Positions 43,916 through 53,642 of a stretch of DNA of 64,000 bases are shown here, piece after piece; the first letter of the stretch is position 1; every line of letters starts with the position of its first letter. Under the pieces are notes generated by a model that saw only the letters and a list, made by a program, of their open reading frames with translations, did not search any database and was not told where the DNA came from. Source of the stretch: Pedobacter sp. BAL39 (GTDB lineage: Bacteria > Bacteroidota > Bacteroidia > Sphingobacteriales > Sphingobacteriaceae); the NCBI RefSeq assembly GCF_000170795.1, contig NZ_ABCM01000014.1, positions 1-64,000 on the forward strand, read 5' to 3'. The position numbers and the translations under genes were made by a program.

Positions 43916-45595
43916 ATGTTTAAATACACCCCTAAAAAACCACGAGGTAGCTTTAGAAGTCAAAAGATTTCGATGTTTACGTATGTGCTCTCCTTTAGTT
44001 TTCTGCTCTTTTTTTCATTTTCAGAACTATCCTGCTTCGGACACGGCTCTGAAATCATTCTGACTGGAAACGTTGATACAGCCATCATGAACAAATTCGC
44101 CAGCAATGAAATGGTGATCAAAATTTATGACCCCGTCAAGGAACTGAATAATGAAGGTGAAATGATCAGGGTAAAACTTGATAAAGAAGGTAAGTTCCGT
44201 ACAAATATTCCCGTTGACAAAGAGATTAACTATTTCGGATTCTGTATGCAAAATGAGTCCTTAACAAATAAAATCAGTCCTGGCGCAATAATTCCAATTA
44301 ACTTTCCAGAAAGAATGGAGTTAGGCTCTAATGAACTTTACCTTTTTGAATCTGGTGATCAGATAGGCATGACTATATCTAAAGGGGGCATTTTCAATTT
44401 TTCAGGAACAAATTCGGAAAAGCTAAATTGTCAGGCTCAGATTTTTAAACTCAATGGTCCAAACACTTTAAAAGTAGATGAGCTGAGAGATAACTATTAT
44501 TTACAAAAGCGATACACGGACTTCTTCAAATTGAAGCAGTCCGCTATGAATTTAGATCAAAAATTGAATTTGAGCATACTGAACTCGTTTCGTGAAAACC
44601 TAAATGATCAAATATATAATATTCTTTCAGTGAATGCTGGCGCGTACCCAGAACTCAAGATGCTCTCCTCATTTTTTATTCTATTTCTAGACCCAGGTGC
44701 AAAAGCTGAAGGTGCAACATATTATAGTAGATATTTTAAAAGGGAGATAGAAGAAAATATAGACACCACTTTGGTGACAAATTCTGTTTATTATCCATTG
44801 ATGGCATTTCAAAAGGAATGGACACCCCTGAAGATTTTTACCCCGGGTAAAAATAAAAACTTCTTGGTTGACTCTCTCTACGATCGAATTACATCAAATT
44901 ATTCAGGTCGCATGAGGGATGAGTTATTACTCATGAGTTTTAAGGAACTTAATAAAACCTCATCTGAGCAAGTAAAACTTAAGTTGGATCAAGCATTAAA
45001 CACGATCACAACACCATCCTATAAGCAAGCATTAGCTAAATGGAAAAGAGAACAATTTACAGCTTTCCCTTTCGAGTTAGAAGATGTAAATGGAAAATCT
45101 CACAAACTATCAGATTACAAGGGAAAAGTCATTGTGATGGACTTTTGGTTTACAAACTGCGGTTGGTGCGTTAACCTAAATGCAGCTATGCACACTATCA
45201 TTGAACGATATAAGAACAACCCTGATATCGTGTTCATGACAGTTTGCGAAGACAAAAACAAAGATCAGTGGATAAAAAGCCTGGAGACGAACGCCTATAC
45301 TTCACCAGGGACTATTAACCTTTACACAAATGGACTTGGTGGAGAACACCCAATCATGAAATACTATAATTTTCAAGGGGGCCCTTGGCAAGTCGTCATC
45401 GATAAAAATGGACAGCTCGTAACTTCTCGTCCTCCAAGACCAAGTGATGGAATACAATTATTTGGTATTGATCCTGAGACTAAGAAATACAAGGCCTACC
45501 CTGACGACCAAGTCACTATGAAAAACCCTAATGCGATTGCATTTATGAAATTGCTGGATGAAAGCTTGGCAATCAAGACACATGCAGCAAAATAA
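43916..45595 (+). CDS. Secreted TlpA-type thioredoxin-fold oxidoreductase
   Basis: 559 aa. An uncleaved-looking hydrophobic N-terminus (MFTYVLSFSFLLFFSFSELSC, about residue 20) marks export; the Cys may be a lipobox. The first 400 residues are a poorly conserved N-terminal domain. The C-terminal thioredoxin fold has FELEDVNGKSHKLSDYKGK, VMDFWFTNCGWCVNLN with redox Cys415 and Cys418, and MTVCEDKNKDQWIKSLE. It lies between the sigma factor and FecR. Such thioredoxins commonly accompany SusC/D systems and may repair or form disulfides in periplasmic partners. Confidence 0.88.
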   Translation: MFKYTPKKPRGSFRSQKISMFTYVLSFSFLLFFSFSELSCFGHGSEIILTGNVDTAIMNKFASNEMVIKIYDPVKELNNEGEMIRVKLDKEGKFRTNIPVDKEINYFGFCMQNESLTNKISPGAIIPINFPERMELGSNELYLFESGDQIGMTISKGGIFNFSGTNSEKLNCQAQIFKLNGPNTLKVDELRDNYYLQKRYTDFFKLKQSAMNLDQKLNLSILNSFRENLNDQIYNILSVNAGAYPELKMLSSFFILFLDPGAKAEGATYYSRYFKREIEENIDTTLVTNSVYYPLMAFQKEWTPLKIFTPGKNKNFLVDSLYDRITSNYSGRMRDELLLMSFKELNKTSSEQVKLKLDQALNTITTPSYKQALAKWKREQFTAFPFELEDVNGKSHKLSDYKGKVIVMDFWFTNCGWCVNLNAAMHTIIERYKNNPDIVFMTVCEDKNKDQWIKSLETNAYTSPGTINLYTNGLGGEHPIMKYYNFQGGPWQVVIDKNGQLVTSRPPRPSDGIQLFGIDPETKKYKAYPDDQVTMKNPNAIAFMKLLDESLAIKTHAAK

Positions 45596-45659
45596 AAAAC
45601 TTAAAATATTTTGACCATTTGATTTTTCGCAATCGTTATACATTTAATTAGGGGATATT

Positions 45660-46850
45660 ATGAAAGACAGGGATGCCAAAAGCTTGATAACGAAGTATCA
45701 AGCCGAAAATGCAAATTCAGAAGAATATGACTTCGTGGCTGATTACGTGTTACTTGAAGACGAGATTGAAGTATCTGAAAAAAAGATCAATCAGATACAT
45801 TCATCCATTCACAGAGCAATACCTGTGTTAACATTTTGGCCAAAATTGGTTGCAGCAGTAGCAGCAATGATAACCGTAGCAGTTACGATTTACTTTTTTG
45901 ATTTCCCGATAGAAATAGAAAACACGTCAGCTGCGTTGGATAAAATTTATCCTGCAAAATACGCACCAACCCTGCGTCTGCCTAACGGAAAAATTATTGA
46001 ACTGCAATGCAGTAAAAATGGAATAACAGTAAACGCCTCTAACCTAGCTTACAACGATGGCACTACTATAAATGGTAATAAAGAAACAATCACTAATTCT
46101 GTCGAATTAGCGCTCTCAACTTTAACGACCCCTAAAGGTGGTCAATATCAGATAATCTTGCCGGATGGCTCCAAAGTATGGCTTAACGCCGCGTCCTCTC
46201 TCAAATTCCCTACTAAGTTTACCGGCTTATCAATCCGAAGAGTGGTGTTAGCCGGCGAAGCGTACTTTGAGGTTTCAAAAGATCAAAAACATCCATTTGT
46301 TGTTGAAACTCGAAAACAAACGGTAACAGTTTTAGGAACACATTTCAATATCAACTCCTATGCTGATGAACCAGCTACAAAAACAACATTGCTAGAAGGC
46401 AGCGTTCTTGTGAACGCTATATCAGCAAATAATGCTAATGAGTCACTAAATAATAACAATAACGCCGCCCGTTTAAATTACCCCCTCAAAGATTCCAAAA
46501 GCTCTCTCCCAGGTGGAGAGAGCTCAGGAGCAATCTTGAAACCAGGACAGCAATCCACATTTACGACTGCTGGCAATATCAAAGTTAAAAACGTTGATGC
46601 CGCAGAGTTCATCTCCTGGAAAGATGGGTACTTTCAATTCGATGAAAATGATGACATCAGAAGCGTCATGAGACAAATATCTAAATGGTATGACGTCGAT
46701 GTCGTCTTCGAGGGTGAACTATCCAAAGCAAAATTCAGCGGACAGTTTCACAAAAACATATCACTTGCTAAAACAATCGAACTTCTCCAAGCACCTGACA
46801 TTCAATTTAGGCTTAATGGTCGCAAATTAATCGTAAGCAACAGACAGTAA
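45660..46850 (+). CDS. FecR-type anti-sigma factor
   Basis: 396 aa. N-terminal cytoplasmic segment that would hold the sigma factor, a transmembrane helix (LVAAVAAMITVAVTIYFFDF, about residues 60-79), then the FecR periplasmic domain (TTPKGGQYQIILPDGSKVWL, LAGEAYFEVSKDQKHPFVV, VTVLGTHFNINSY) and a C-terminal STN-like DUF4974 domain (DIRSVMRQISKWYDVDVVFE). It includes an extra Asn/Ser-rich insertion (ANNANESLNNNNN) near residue 260. It ends 240 bp before susC, in a region with two hairpins (46977-47001 and 47022-47037). Confidence 0.95.
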   Translation: MKDRDAKSLITKYQAENANSEEYDFVADYVLLEDEIEVSEKKINQIHSSIHRAIPVLTFWPKLVAAVAAMITVAVTIYFFDFPIEIENTSAALDKIYPAKYAPTLRLPNGKIIELQCSKNGITVNASNLAYNDGTTINGNKETITNSVELALSTLTTPKGGQYQIILPDGSKVWLNAASSLKFPTKFTGLSIRRVVLAGEAYFEVSKDQKHPFVVETRKQTVTVLGTHFNINSYADEPATKTTLLEGSVLVNAISANNANESLNNNNNAARLNYPLKDSKSSLPGGESSGAILKPGQQSTFTTAGNIKVKNVDAAEFISWKDGYFQFDENDDIRSVMRQISKWYDVDVVFEGELSKAKFSGQFHKNISLAKTIELLQAPDIQFRLNGRKLIVSNRQ

Positions 46851-46976
46851 CAATAGATATAGATAGATTGACTGCTTTCGAATTAACCGTAACCTAACCA
46901 CCAAACAACCTAAACATGAAAAGAAGACTACAAGAAACCGATTCGTAAGCTGAATCCAATGGTATTCAAAAAAACC

Positions 46977-47037
46977 GCAGAAGTGTTACTAGCACTTCTG
47001 CAGTAAATGTTTGGCTACCCGTCCCGAAACTTCGGGA
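46977..47037 (+). terminator. Two hairpins between fecR and susC
   Basis: GCAGAAGTG / CACTTCTGC (46977-47001, 7-nt loop) and TCCCGA / TCGGGA (47022-47037, 4-nt loop). There is little T-run, so these are attenuators, RNA-processing or stability elements rather than clear terminators; they separate the anti-sigma gene from susC. Confidence 0.45.
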
Positions 47038-47089
47038 TAAAACAAATTAAGCCCCGTTTTATTTACTGCTAACCAAACCTAACAAAAGT

Positions 47090-50000
47090 ATGAAATTATA
47101 TGCTTTTAACCTAGGTATGCCATTACTATGGCTACCACCCAAATTGCTATTAATCATGAAAATCTCATGCATTCTAATATTTATTACTCTCACTCAGATC
47201 AGCGCCAAAACGATAGCGCAGAAAATAACATTGGAAAAACATAATGCACATTTAGAGGAAATTTTATTAGATATCAAAACTCAGAGTGGCTATACTTTTC
47301 TATTGAAGAATCTAGATACTGAGTTACCAAGAATTACTGTCTCTTTAAAAAATTCTGATATAAAAAATGCATTGAATCAAGTTTTGAAGAATACATCTAT
47401 TCAATTTAAAATAGTTGAAAAAAACATACTACTGACAAAAAAAAATCTGACCATACTTGACAATATTGAGAATAAGATCACTGGATTAATTTCGAAAATA
47501 GATGTTAAGGGGAGGGTCATCGACACCCTAGGTTCACCACTAATTGGCGCAATCGTGGGTGTAAAAGGAACAAACAAATACACTAGAACAAATGATAACG
47601 GCGAATTCAGTCTGAATGGCGTTAACGAAAACGACATCTTAACAATAACATATATTGGATATAAAACTCAAGAGTTCAAAGCTACAAGCCGAGTATCAAT
47701 AGTAATGATTGCTGATATAAGCTTATTAAATGAGATTCAGATTGTTACCACTGGTTACCAAACATTACCAAGAGAAAGGGCAACCGGATCGTTTACAACA
47801 CTTGATGAAAAGACATTGTCCCGAAATGTAGGTACGAATATTCTAGATAGGTTAGATGGTATAGCAAGCGGCTTGGTATTCAACAAGGGGCTTGCTGGAA
47901 CAAACAATTCCAAATTATCGATACATGGTAGAAGCACTCTTTTCTCCAATCCGGAACCATTGGTTGTTTTAGATGGTTTCCCCTATGACGGTACAATCGA
48001 TCAGATAAATCCAGCAGACATTGAGACTATAACATTATTAAAAGATGCTGCTGCATCATCAATTTGGGGTGTGAGATCGGGAAATGGGGTTATAGTTATT
48101 ACAACTAAAAAAGGAACAAGAAATAAAAAGTTGTCCATTGGAGTAGTATCAACTTATACTTCAGCAGACAAACCTGATTTATACTATTTGCCTCAAATGT
48201 CTTCTAGCCAATTTATCAATTTGGAACAAACATTGTTTAATAATGGCTTTTACAATGCGCAAATCACCGAACCCTATCTCCCAATTTCGGACGCAATTGA
48301 AATATTCAATAAAACCCGATTAGGTCTGTTGTCGCCTTCAGATTCCTCATTACAAATTGACAGGCTAAAGTCAAATGATTTTAGGGCTGACTTGAGTAAA
48401 TATGCTTACAGAAGAAAAAGCCAACAACAATACGCTTTAAACTTCAGTGGCGGATCAATTTATCACAAGTTTTATCTTTCGGGTGGTTACGATAAGACAC
48501 TGGAAAGTAAACAATCTGATTCATATGATCGTATTACTTTAAATGCTAGCAACACATTCAACTTTTTCAATGAAAGGTTGGAAATCTCGTCAGACATCAA
48601 CTTTATCTCTAGTAAGACTGGAACATCCTCCGACAACTACACTGCATTTAGTCCGTATGATAAATTGGCCGACGAGTATAATAACCATCTGGCGGTGACA
48701 AGTTTCTCTACTCTTCGTAAAAGCTATGTTGATACGGTGTCAAATGGCAAACTATTGGATTGGCATTATCGCCCATTAGATGAATTAAATGCTAATTCAA
48801 CAAATAGTTTAAATCAATATCGAATTAAAGCAGGTTTTAATATTAAAATCGTAAGAGGATTAAGCTTAATTGCAAATTATCAGTTTTTGAATGAGGTAAC
48901 AAATGGTAATAGGACAAGTGATCTTAACAGTTTTTATACAAGGGATCTTATTAATAAATTTTCAGCGGTATCGAATAATACGGTCACTCGAATTATTCCA
49001 TTCGGTGACTATTTAAGCATCTTGAAAGGACAACGGTCGTCAAAAATCATCCGAGCTCAGTTAAACTATACCAAACAATTAGCAACGGAACATGAAATCA
49101 ACCTTTTGGGAGGTTATGAAGGAAGCGATACAAGAAATCAAATTGGAAGTCAGCCCTATTACGGCTATAATAGGGAAACTTTAAGTGATGCAAACGGAAC
49201 AATTGATCCTACTCGGTTTTATAAACTTTACTATGGTTCCGGCTCAGCTAGTATCAGCACAACGAGTAGTAGTGTAATGAATGTTGATATTAATCAAAGC
49301 TTCTTCGCAAATGGATCTTACGGATTTAGAAATCGGTATATTTTATCTGGAAGCATAAGAAGAGATGAATCAAATCTCTTTGGAGTTGAAACGAATCAAA
49401 AGGGTATACCACTCTGGTCTGGAGGTATTGCATGGAATATAAATAAAGAAGGTTTTTATAAAGTAAACTGGTTACCAAATCTAAAGTTGCGTATGACATA
49501 TGGACTTAATGGAAATTTTGACAGATCAACTTCTGCCTATTTAGCAACTCGATCAGTCGCAAGATTAAATAGTTGGGGAAGTAGATATGCTATAATAACG
49601 AATCCCAGTAACCCAGACTTGAGATGGGAAAAAATCAAAACATGGAATATAGGTATTGATTTTGCCTCTAAAAATGACCGAGTTACCGGGAGCTTCGATA
49701 TTTATAGAAAGAATAGTAAAGACCTCATAGGTAATAGTCCAATCGCGTACCAGTCCGGTGTCTCACAATACAGAGGGAATAGTGCTAATCTCCTTACAAA
49801 AGGATTTGATTTAGTATTAAATTCAATAAACCTGGAAGGTGATGTGCAGTGGCTGACTTCATTTCTTCTCAATTACAATTTAGATAAAGTTACAAAGTAT
49901 GAGGTGAAGCAATCTTCAAATGCCTTATTAGTGCCACAAAACTTCAATAATCCTTTAGAAGGCTATCCATATCACGCTATTTTCAGTTTTCCATATGCTG

Positions 50001-50611
50001 GTTTGAATGGAGATGGGAAACCTCAAGGATATCTAAATGGGGTAATAACGTCTGAGATATCCAAAATTCTGAATGTTTTTGATACGGGACTAATTAAATA
50101 TCATGGTACCGCATCACCAAAATTTTTTGGTAGCTTCATAAATACCTTTTTATACAAACAGTTTGAATTGTCAATAAATATGACTTATAAGTTGGGATAT
50201 TACTTCCGAAGAACCAATGTTTTTAATGGAAGCAATTATGGCTCTGCAGCAAATCCAAACTTTCAAATTTCTGGATTTGACGAGCGGTGGAAAAAAGGTG
50301 GAGATGAATTGACAACGAGAGTTCCAGCTTTATCGTATCCAGCAAATATCCAGCAAGGCGAATTTTACTTAAATTCGAGTGATCTAATTGAAAAAGGAGA
50401 TCACATCCGATTGCAAGATATACGATTCTCATACGATGTAGGTAAAAGAGCCTTATCTACGTTATCTATAAAACGAGCCTCTCTATTCTTTTACGCTAGG
50501 AATATCGGAATTGCTTGGCGGGCAAACCGACTTAATATTGATCCTGACTATGGGTCTACAGTTTTACCACTGCCTTTAAGTTGTTCATTTGGTGTTAATT
50601 TAAGCCTTTAA
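47090..50611 (+). CDS. SusC/RagA-family TonB-linked outer membrane protein
   Basis: 1173 aa. A Sphingobacteriaceae-type leader (MPLLWLPPKLLLIMKISCIL ... ISAKTIAQ) leads to an STN domain (EEILLDIKTQSGYTFLL, about 50-110), a carboxypeptidase-regulatory-like domain (DVKGRVIDTLGSPLIGAIV ... TYIGYKTQEF), the plug region (TTGYQTLPRERATGSF, the S/GIHGRSTLF segment and EPLVVLDGFPYDG) and a long 22-strand-type barrel ending SCSFGVNLSL. Works with SusD (next gene, 4-bp gap) and TonB-ExbBD to import a nutrient. STN presence matches control by ECF sigma and FecR. The adjacent cluster of secreted miniproteins is convergent and may be unrelated. Confidence 0.96.
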   Translation: MKLYAFNLGMPLLWLPPKLLLIMKISCILIFITLTQISAKTIAQKITLEKHNAHLEEILLDIKTQSGYTFLLKNLDTELPRITVSLKNSDIKNALNQVLKNTSIQFKIVEKNILLTKKNLTILDNIENKITGLISKIDVKGRVIDTLGSPLIGAIVGVKGTNKYTRTNDNGEFSLNGVNENDILTITYIGYKTQEFKATSRVSIVMIADISLLNEIQIVTTGYQTLPRERATGSFTTLDEKTLSRNVGTNILDRLDGIASGLVFNKGLAGTNNSKLSIHGRSTLFSNPEPLVVLDGFPYDGTIDQINPADIETITLLKDAAASSIWGVRSGNGVIVITTKKGTRNKKLSIGVVSTYTSADKPDLYYLPQMSSSQFINLEQTLFNNGFYNAQITEPYLPISDAIEIFNKTRLGLLSPSDSSLQIDRLKSNDFRADLSKYAYRRKSQQQYALNFSGGSIYHKFYLSGGYDKTLESKQSDSYDRITLNASNTFNFFNERLEISSDINFISSKTGTSSDNYTAFSPYDKLADEYNNHLAVTSFSTLRKSYVDTVSNGKLLDWHYRPLDELNANSTNSLNQYRIKAGFNIKIVRGLSLIANYQFLNEVTNGNRTSDLNSFYTRDLINKFSAVSNNTVTRIIPFGDYLSILKGQRSSKIIRAQLNYTKQLATEHEINLLGGYEGSDTRNQIGSQPYYGYNRETLSDANGTIDPTRFYKLYYGSGSASISTTSSSVMNVDINQSFFANGSYGFRNRYILSGSIRRDESNLFGVETNQKGIPLWSGGIAWNINKEGFYKVNWLPNLKLRMTYGLNGNFDRSTSAYLATRSVARLNSWGSRYAIITNPSNPDLRWEKIKTWNIGIDFASKNDRVTGSFDIYRKNSKDLIGNSPIAYQSGVSQYRGNSANLLTKGFDLVLNSINLEGDVQWLTSFLLNYNLDKVTKYEVKQSSNALLVPQNFNNPLEGYPYHAIFSFPYAGLNGDGKPQGYLNGVITSEISKILNVFDTGLIKYHGTASPKFFGSFINTFLYKQFELSINMTYKLGYYFRRTNVFNGSNYGSAANPNFQISGFDERWKKGGDELTTRVPALSYPANIQQGEFYLNSSDLIEKGDHIRLQDIRFSYDVGKRALSTLSIKRASLFFYARNIGIAWRANRLNIDPDYGSTVLPLPLSCSFGVNLSL

Positions 50612-50615
50612 AATA

Positions 50616-51995
50616 ATGAAAAGATTATTGATCATTTTAACAATTATATTTGGTTTCGGCTGCAAAGGTAAGCTTGATTTGAAACCTAATTCCAGCATTA
50701 TACTTCCAAAATCGGCAGAAGAACTCGAAGCTCTATTAGAGTACAAAGACTTTATTTATTCAACCCCAGATTTCCCTCAGACTTCCGCTGACGAGTATTT
50801 CATTCCGAAATTAAGTGATTGGCAAGCCAATCCAACGGCTAGTGAACGCAATGCTGCTATTTGGGCGCAAGATGTATATGAAGGAGAAAGCAAAAATACC
50901 AATTGGGTTAATCAATATGTAGCGATTTTCTATGCAAATAGTGTATTGGACTTACTTAAGGAACAAGACATTTCCAAAGATGTACAAAAGCAACGAATAA
51001 AAGGTAGGGCATTATTTGTCAGAGCATATGCATTTTATTCTTTATTAAGTGTTTTTTCAAAAGCATATGATGCTACAACAGCAACGACTGATTTAGGAAT
51101 ACCACTAAAATTGAGTGGTAGAATAGAGCAGATAGTTCCAAGAAATTCGGTACAAGAATGCTATGATCAAATTATTAAAGACATTTTAGAGGCTTCAGAA
51201 ACTCTAAATGAAAGTATTAACCCCAATAAAAGGAACCAGCCTTCAAAAGTCGCTGCCTTTGGCATGTTGGCGAGAGTTTATCTCAGCATGCGAAACTATG
51301 AACTCGCAGAAGTATACGTGGACAAGTCTCTTAAAATATTTTCAACTCTGACCGATTTCAATAATCTGGTAGACAATGGAAATTCGGCGTTTAGCTTAAA
51401 CAGCGAAGAAACTATATATTATACTTTTGCTTCAGCTACTGGAGGTTACTTCTATATTCGTTCATATGGAACTTATGGAGTCGATCCCTCACTTATAAAT
51501 ACGTACGAACAGAACGACATACGACTTAAGGTTTACTACATCAAAGATAACCTAGGCAACTATAAAATACGACCAATAAATACCATAGATCCCTTTCCAT
51601 TTTCTGGGCTTGCAACCGATGAAATGTATTTAATTAAATCCGAATGTCTGGCTAGGAGAAATGATATATCAAACGCACTGATCTATCTGAATGCATTAAA
51701 AATAAAACGCTGGAATCCAAATGCCACGATTCCTTCCAAACCTTATGAGAATGAAAATGCTTCTACAACTGAGACAGCATTAAACAAAATACTATTAGAG
51801 CGGAGAAAAGCGCTTATATTTCGTGGAACAAGATGGACTGATCTTAAAAGATTCAATCTCGAGGGACGAAATGTCATTATAAGCCGTAAACTAGACGACA
51901 AAATATTCTCACTTGAACCTAACAGTTTAAGATATGTGCTCCCAATTCCAGAAGATGAAATCCTCCTAAGTGGAATTCGTCAAAATCCAAGGTGA
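50616..51995 (+). CDS. SusD/RagB-family surface lipoprotein
   Basis: 459 aa. Lipoprotein signal (LLIILTIIFGFGCKGKLDL, Cys about 16), SusD-like N-terminal region (KSAEELEALLEYKDF) and TPR-helical core with RIKGRALFVRAYAFYSLLSVF, AAFGMLARVYLSMRNYELAE; the C-terminal ALIFRGTRWTDLKRFN and NSLRYVLPIPEDEI are typical family ends. It is the substrate-binding lid of the SusC transporter, starting 4 bp after susC. A terminator follows at 52006-52034. Confidence 0.95.
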   Translation: MKRLLIILTIIFGFGCKGKLDLKPNSSIILPKSAEELEALLEYKDFIYSTPDFPQTSADEYFIPKLSDWQANPTASERNAAIWAQDVYEGESKNTNWVNQYVAIFYANSVLDLLKEQDISKDVQKQRIKGRALFVRAYAFYSLLSVFSKAYDATTATTDLGIPLKLSGRIEQIVPRNSVQECYDQIIKDILEASETLNESINPNKRNQPSKVAAFGMLARVYLSMRNYELAEVYVDKSLKIFSTLTDFNNLVDNGNSAFSLNSEETIYYTFASATGGYFYIRSYGTYGVDPSLINTYEQNDIRLKVYYIKDNLGNYKIRPINTIDPFPFSGLATDEMYLIKSECLARRNDISNALIYLNALKIKRWNPNATIPSKPYENENASTTETALNKILLERRKALIFRGTRWTDLKRFNLEGRNVIISRKLDDKIFSLEPNSLRYVLPIPEDEILLSGIRQNPR

Positions 51996-52005
51996 TAACA
52001 AAGAG

Positions 52006-52034
52006 AACGGGAGTCATTACGACTCCCGTTTTTT
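52006..52034 (+). terminator. Rho-independent terminator after susD
   Basis: 10-bp stem AACGGGAGTC / GACTCCCGTT, loop ATTAC, then four more T. It faces the convergent miniprotein cluster ending at 52037. Confidence 0.9.
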
Positions 52035-52036
52035 AA

Positions 52037-52324
52037 TTACAGGCGTCGTAATGCACCTTCTTGCGCTCCGGTTCCTAAGTTTGTCGGAACTGAAGAAAGT
52101 GTAAATGTAGAAGGAGCTGTATTGTTTGATGGATTTGGGAAAACATACAAGCATGGATTTGGATCAGTTGTAGCACAGGTCGCTTCACCTAATGCATATG
52201 TATTGCTTCCGATATTGTGGTAAATTACCTCTGCCCTTGTTTTGGAGATATCGGATCCTGTAGTGAATGCACTTGCACCTACTGCAAGTGTAAGCGCCAT
52301 GACGCCAAAAAATAACTTTTTCAT
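52037..52324 (-). CDS. Secreted miniprotein family member 1 (C-x7-C)
   Basis: 95 aa, signal peptide MKKLFFGVMALTLAVGASAF. The mature part shares with five neighbours: a Y-x-N-x-G strand (EVIYHNIGSNTYALG), the CATTDPNPC Cys pair, FPNPSNNT and a TNLGTGAQEG end. Likely a small disulfide-bonded periplasmic or surface protein. Resembles DUF6520-type Bacteroidota miniproteins in size and layout; assignment is tentative. Confidence 0.75.
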   Translation of the reverse strand: MKKLFFGVMALTLAVGASAFTTGSDISKTRAEVIYHNIGSNTYALGEATCATTDPNPCLYVFPNPSNNTAPSTFTLSSVPTNLGTGAQEGALRRL

Positions 52325-52416
52325 AACTTTAAATTTTTGTTGTTAAGTAGTTTTCTACATTTATTTACCCAGGTTGTATCTTTACCTGCTTTTCGCGCGA
52401 AAATATTTTCAAGAAT

Positions 52417-52716
52417 TTAATTTCTATATAACGCTCCCTCCATAACACCAATCCCTAGATTCGTTGGTATTTGATTTGGGGAACTGTAAATACTGAATGA
52501 GTTAACTGGAGTATTGTTAGCTGGATTTGAAAAAATGTACAAGCATGGATTCGGATCTATGCTAGTACATATGCCGTCTCCAAGGATATAATATCCATTC
52601 CCAATATTATGATAAATAACTTCCGCACGCCACGTGTTTATATCCGATTTGAATATAACCGTTGCTACTAAAATGGGTGACCATGTAAGTAGTAATTTTA
52701 ATAGAAAATTATCCAT
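52417..52716 (-). CDS. Secreted miniprotein family member 2 (C-x7-C)
   Basis: 99 aa. The signal peptide region is less regular than in its relatives (MDNFLLKLLLTWSPILVATV, lacking the MKR start), so export may be weaker. Conserved core: EVIYHNIGNGYYILG, CTSIDPNPC, FSNPANNTP, IPTNLGIGVMEGAL. The sequence between neighbours 1 and 3 is AT-rich without other features. Confidence 0.72.
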   Translation of the reverse strand: MDNFLLKLLLTWSPILVATVIFKSDINTWRAEVIYHNIGNGYYILGDGICTSIDPNPCLYIFSNPANNTPVNSFSIYSSPNQIPTNLGIGVMEGALYRN

Positions 52717-52849
52717 GATTATTTTTATTTCTAAAGTTATTAATCAAAACTGGCAACAAACTCAACTTCTACATCACAAGTGGTGTGGCTGGACAATTAA
52801 TAATAATGCTTAATTAATACTCATCACAGAAGCCTGTTAAACATAATTG

Positions 52850-53152
52850 TCAAAGTCCTCTTAGTGATAATCCTATTTTGTAACCGTTGCCAAGATTAGT
52901 TGGGATTTGGCTTGGTGAGGCATTGGTGTTGAAAGAGTGTATAGGTGTAGCGTTTTGCGTATTTTCGAATAAGTAAAGACATTCGTTAGGATCGGGGACC
53001 ATGCAGATATTATCACCCAAAACATATACTCCATTTCCAACGTTTGAATAAACAATCCAAGAATCCGTTTGTCTAAAATCCCTTGTTGGTGTACTCAGAT
53101 TTCCGGCGAACACTCCGACCCCTAAAATAATTATCGATGTAAGTGCTTTCAT
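52850..53152 (-). CDS. Secreted miniprotein family member 3 (C-x7-C)
   Basis: 100 aa, signal peptide MKALTSIIILGVGVFAGNLS. Diverged member: VYSNVGNGVYVLG, CMVPDPNEC, FENTQNATP, QIPTNLGNGYKIG. Starts with a 4-bp ATGA overlap with the stop of the MauE/DoxX-like gene, so the two are coupled in translation. Confidence 0.75.
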   Translation of the reverse strand: MKALTSIIILGVGVFAGNLSTPTRDFRQTDSWIVYSNVGNGVYVLGDNICMVPDPNECLYLFENTQNATPIHSFNTNASPSQIPTNLGNGYKIGLSLRGL

Positions 53153-53616
53153 TTTTGAATGTTATTTCTATTGCCTGACACAGAAAGACCTATAAGAGCT
53201 AAAAAAATAAATGCTAAGTTGAAAAAAATGTGTTGTTGCCATGATAACGACTGTAAAACACCACCACATGTACATGGTAAATGAGGATTCGTGAGCACCA
53301 TATATGTTATATATATTGTGAATGCGGTCATGAGTAGTAAAGAACAGACAAGTCCCAATCGTTTAGTTACCGGAATCAATAACAATAGACTCACTACTAC
53401 TTCACTTCCCGGAATCAGATATGCTAAGGTCTCGTTGTATTTTCCAATTAAGGGTAGCAGGCTCAAGATGACGGTATATAGATTTATCGTTAATATCTTG
53501 CTTGTAGCAGTGTAAATAAACAAAATTATAAAAGCATAAACAGTGACGTCGAAAATTATTTTTCTTGATTTGAGTGAAAGTCCACGTGTAGATTCCGTTG
53601 TAAGTGTAGTTTCCAT
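53149..53616 (-). CDS. MauE/DoxX-type redox-associated membrane protein
   Basis: 155 aa with four transmembrane helices (IIFDVTVYAFIILFIYTATS, a second near PLIGKYNETLAYLIPG, VVVSLLLLIPVTKRLGLVCSL, IFFNLAFIFLALIGLSV) and a periplasmic loop PHLPCTCGGVLQSLSWQQH with a Cys-x-Cys pair. MauE-type proteins assist maturation of Cys-containing exported proteins through thiol-disulfide chemistry. Placed between three miniproteins upstream and three downstream, it is probably their oxidation or maturation partner. Confidence 0.82.
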   Translation of the reverse strand: METTLTTESTRGLSLKSRKIIFDVTVYAFIILFIYTATSKILTINLYTVILSLLPLIGKYNETLAYLIPGSEVVVSLLLLIPVTKRLGLVCSLLLMTAFTIYITYMVLTNPHLPCTCGGVLQSLSWQQHIFFNLAFIFLALIGLSVSGNRNNIQK

Positions 53617-53642
53617 ATCGAATTTGGTTTTTGAAAAGTGAA

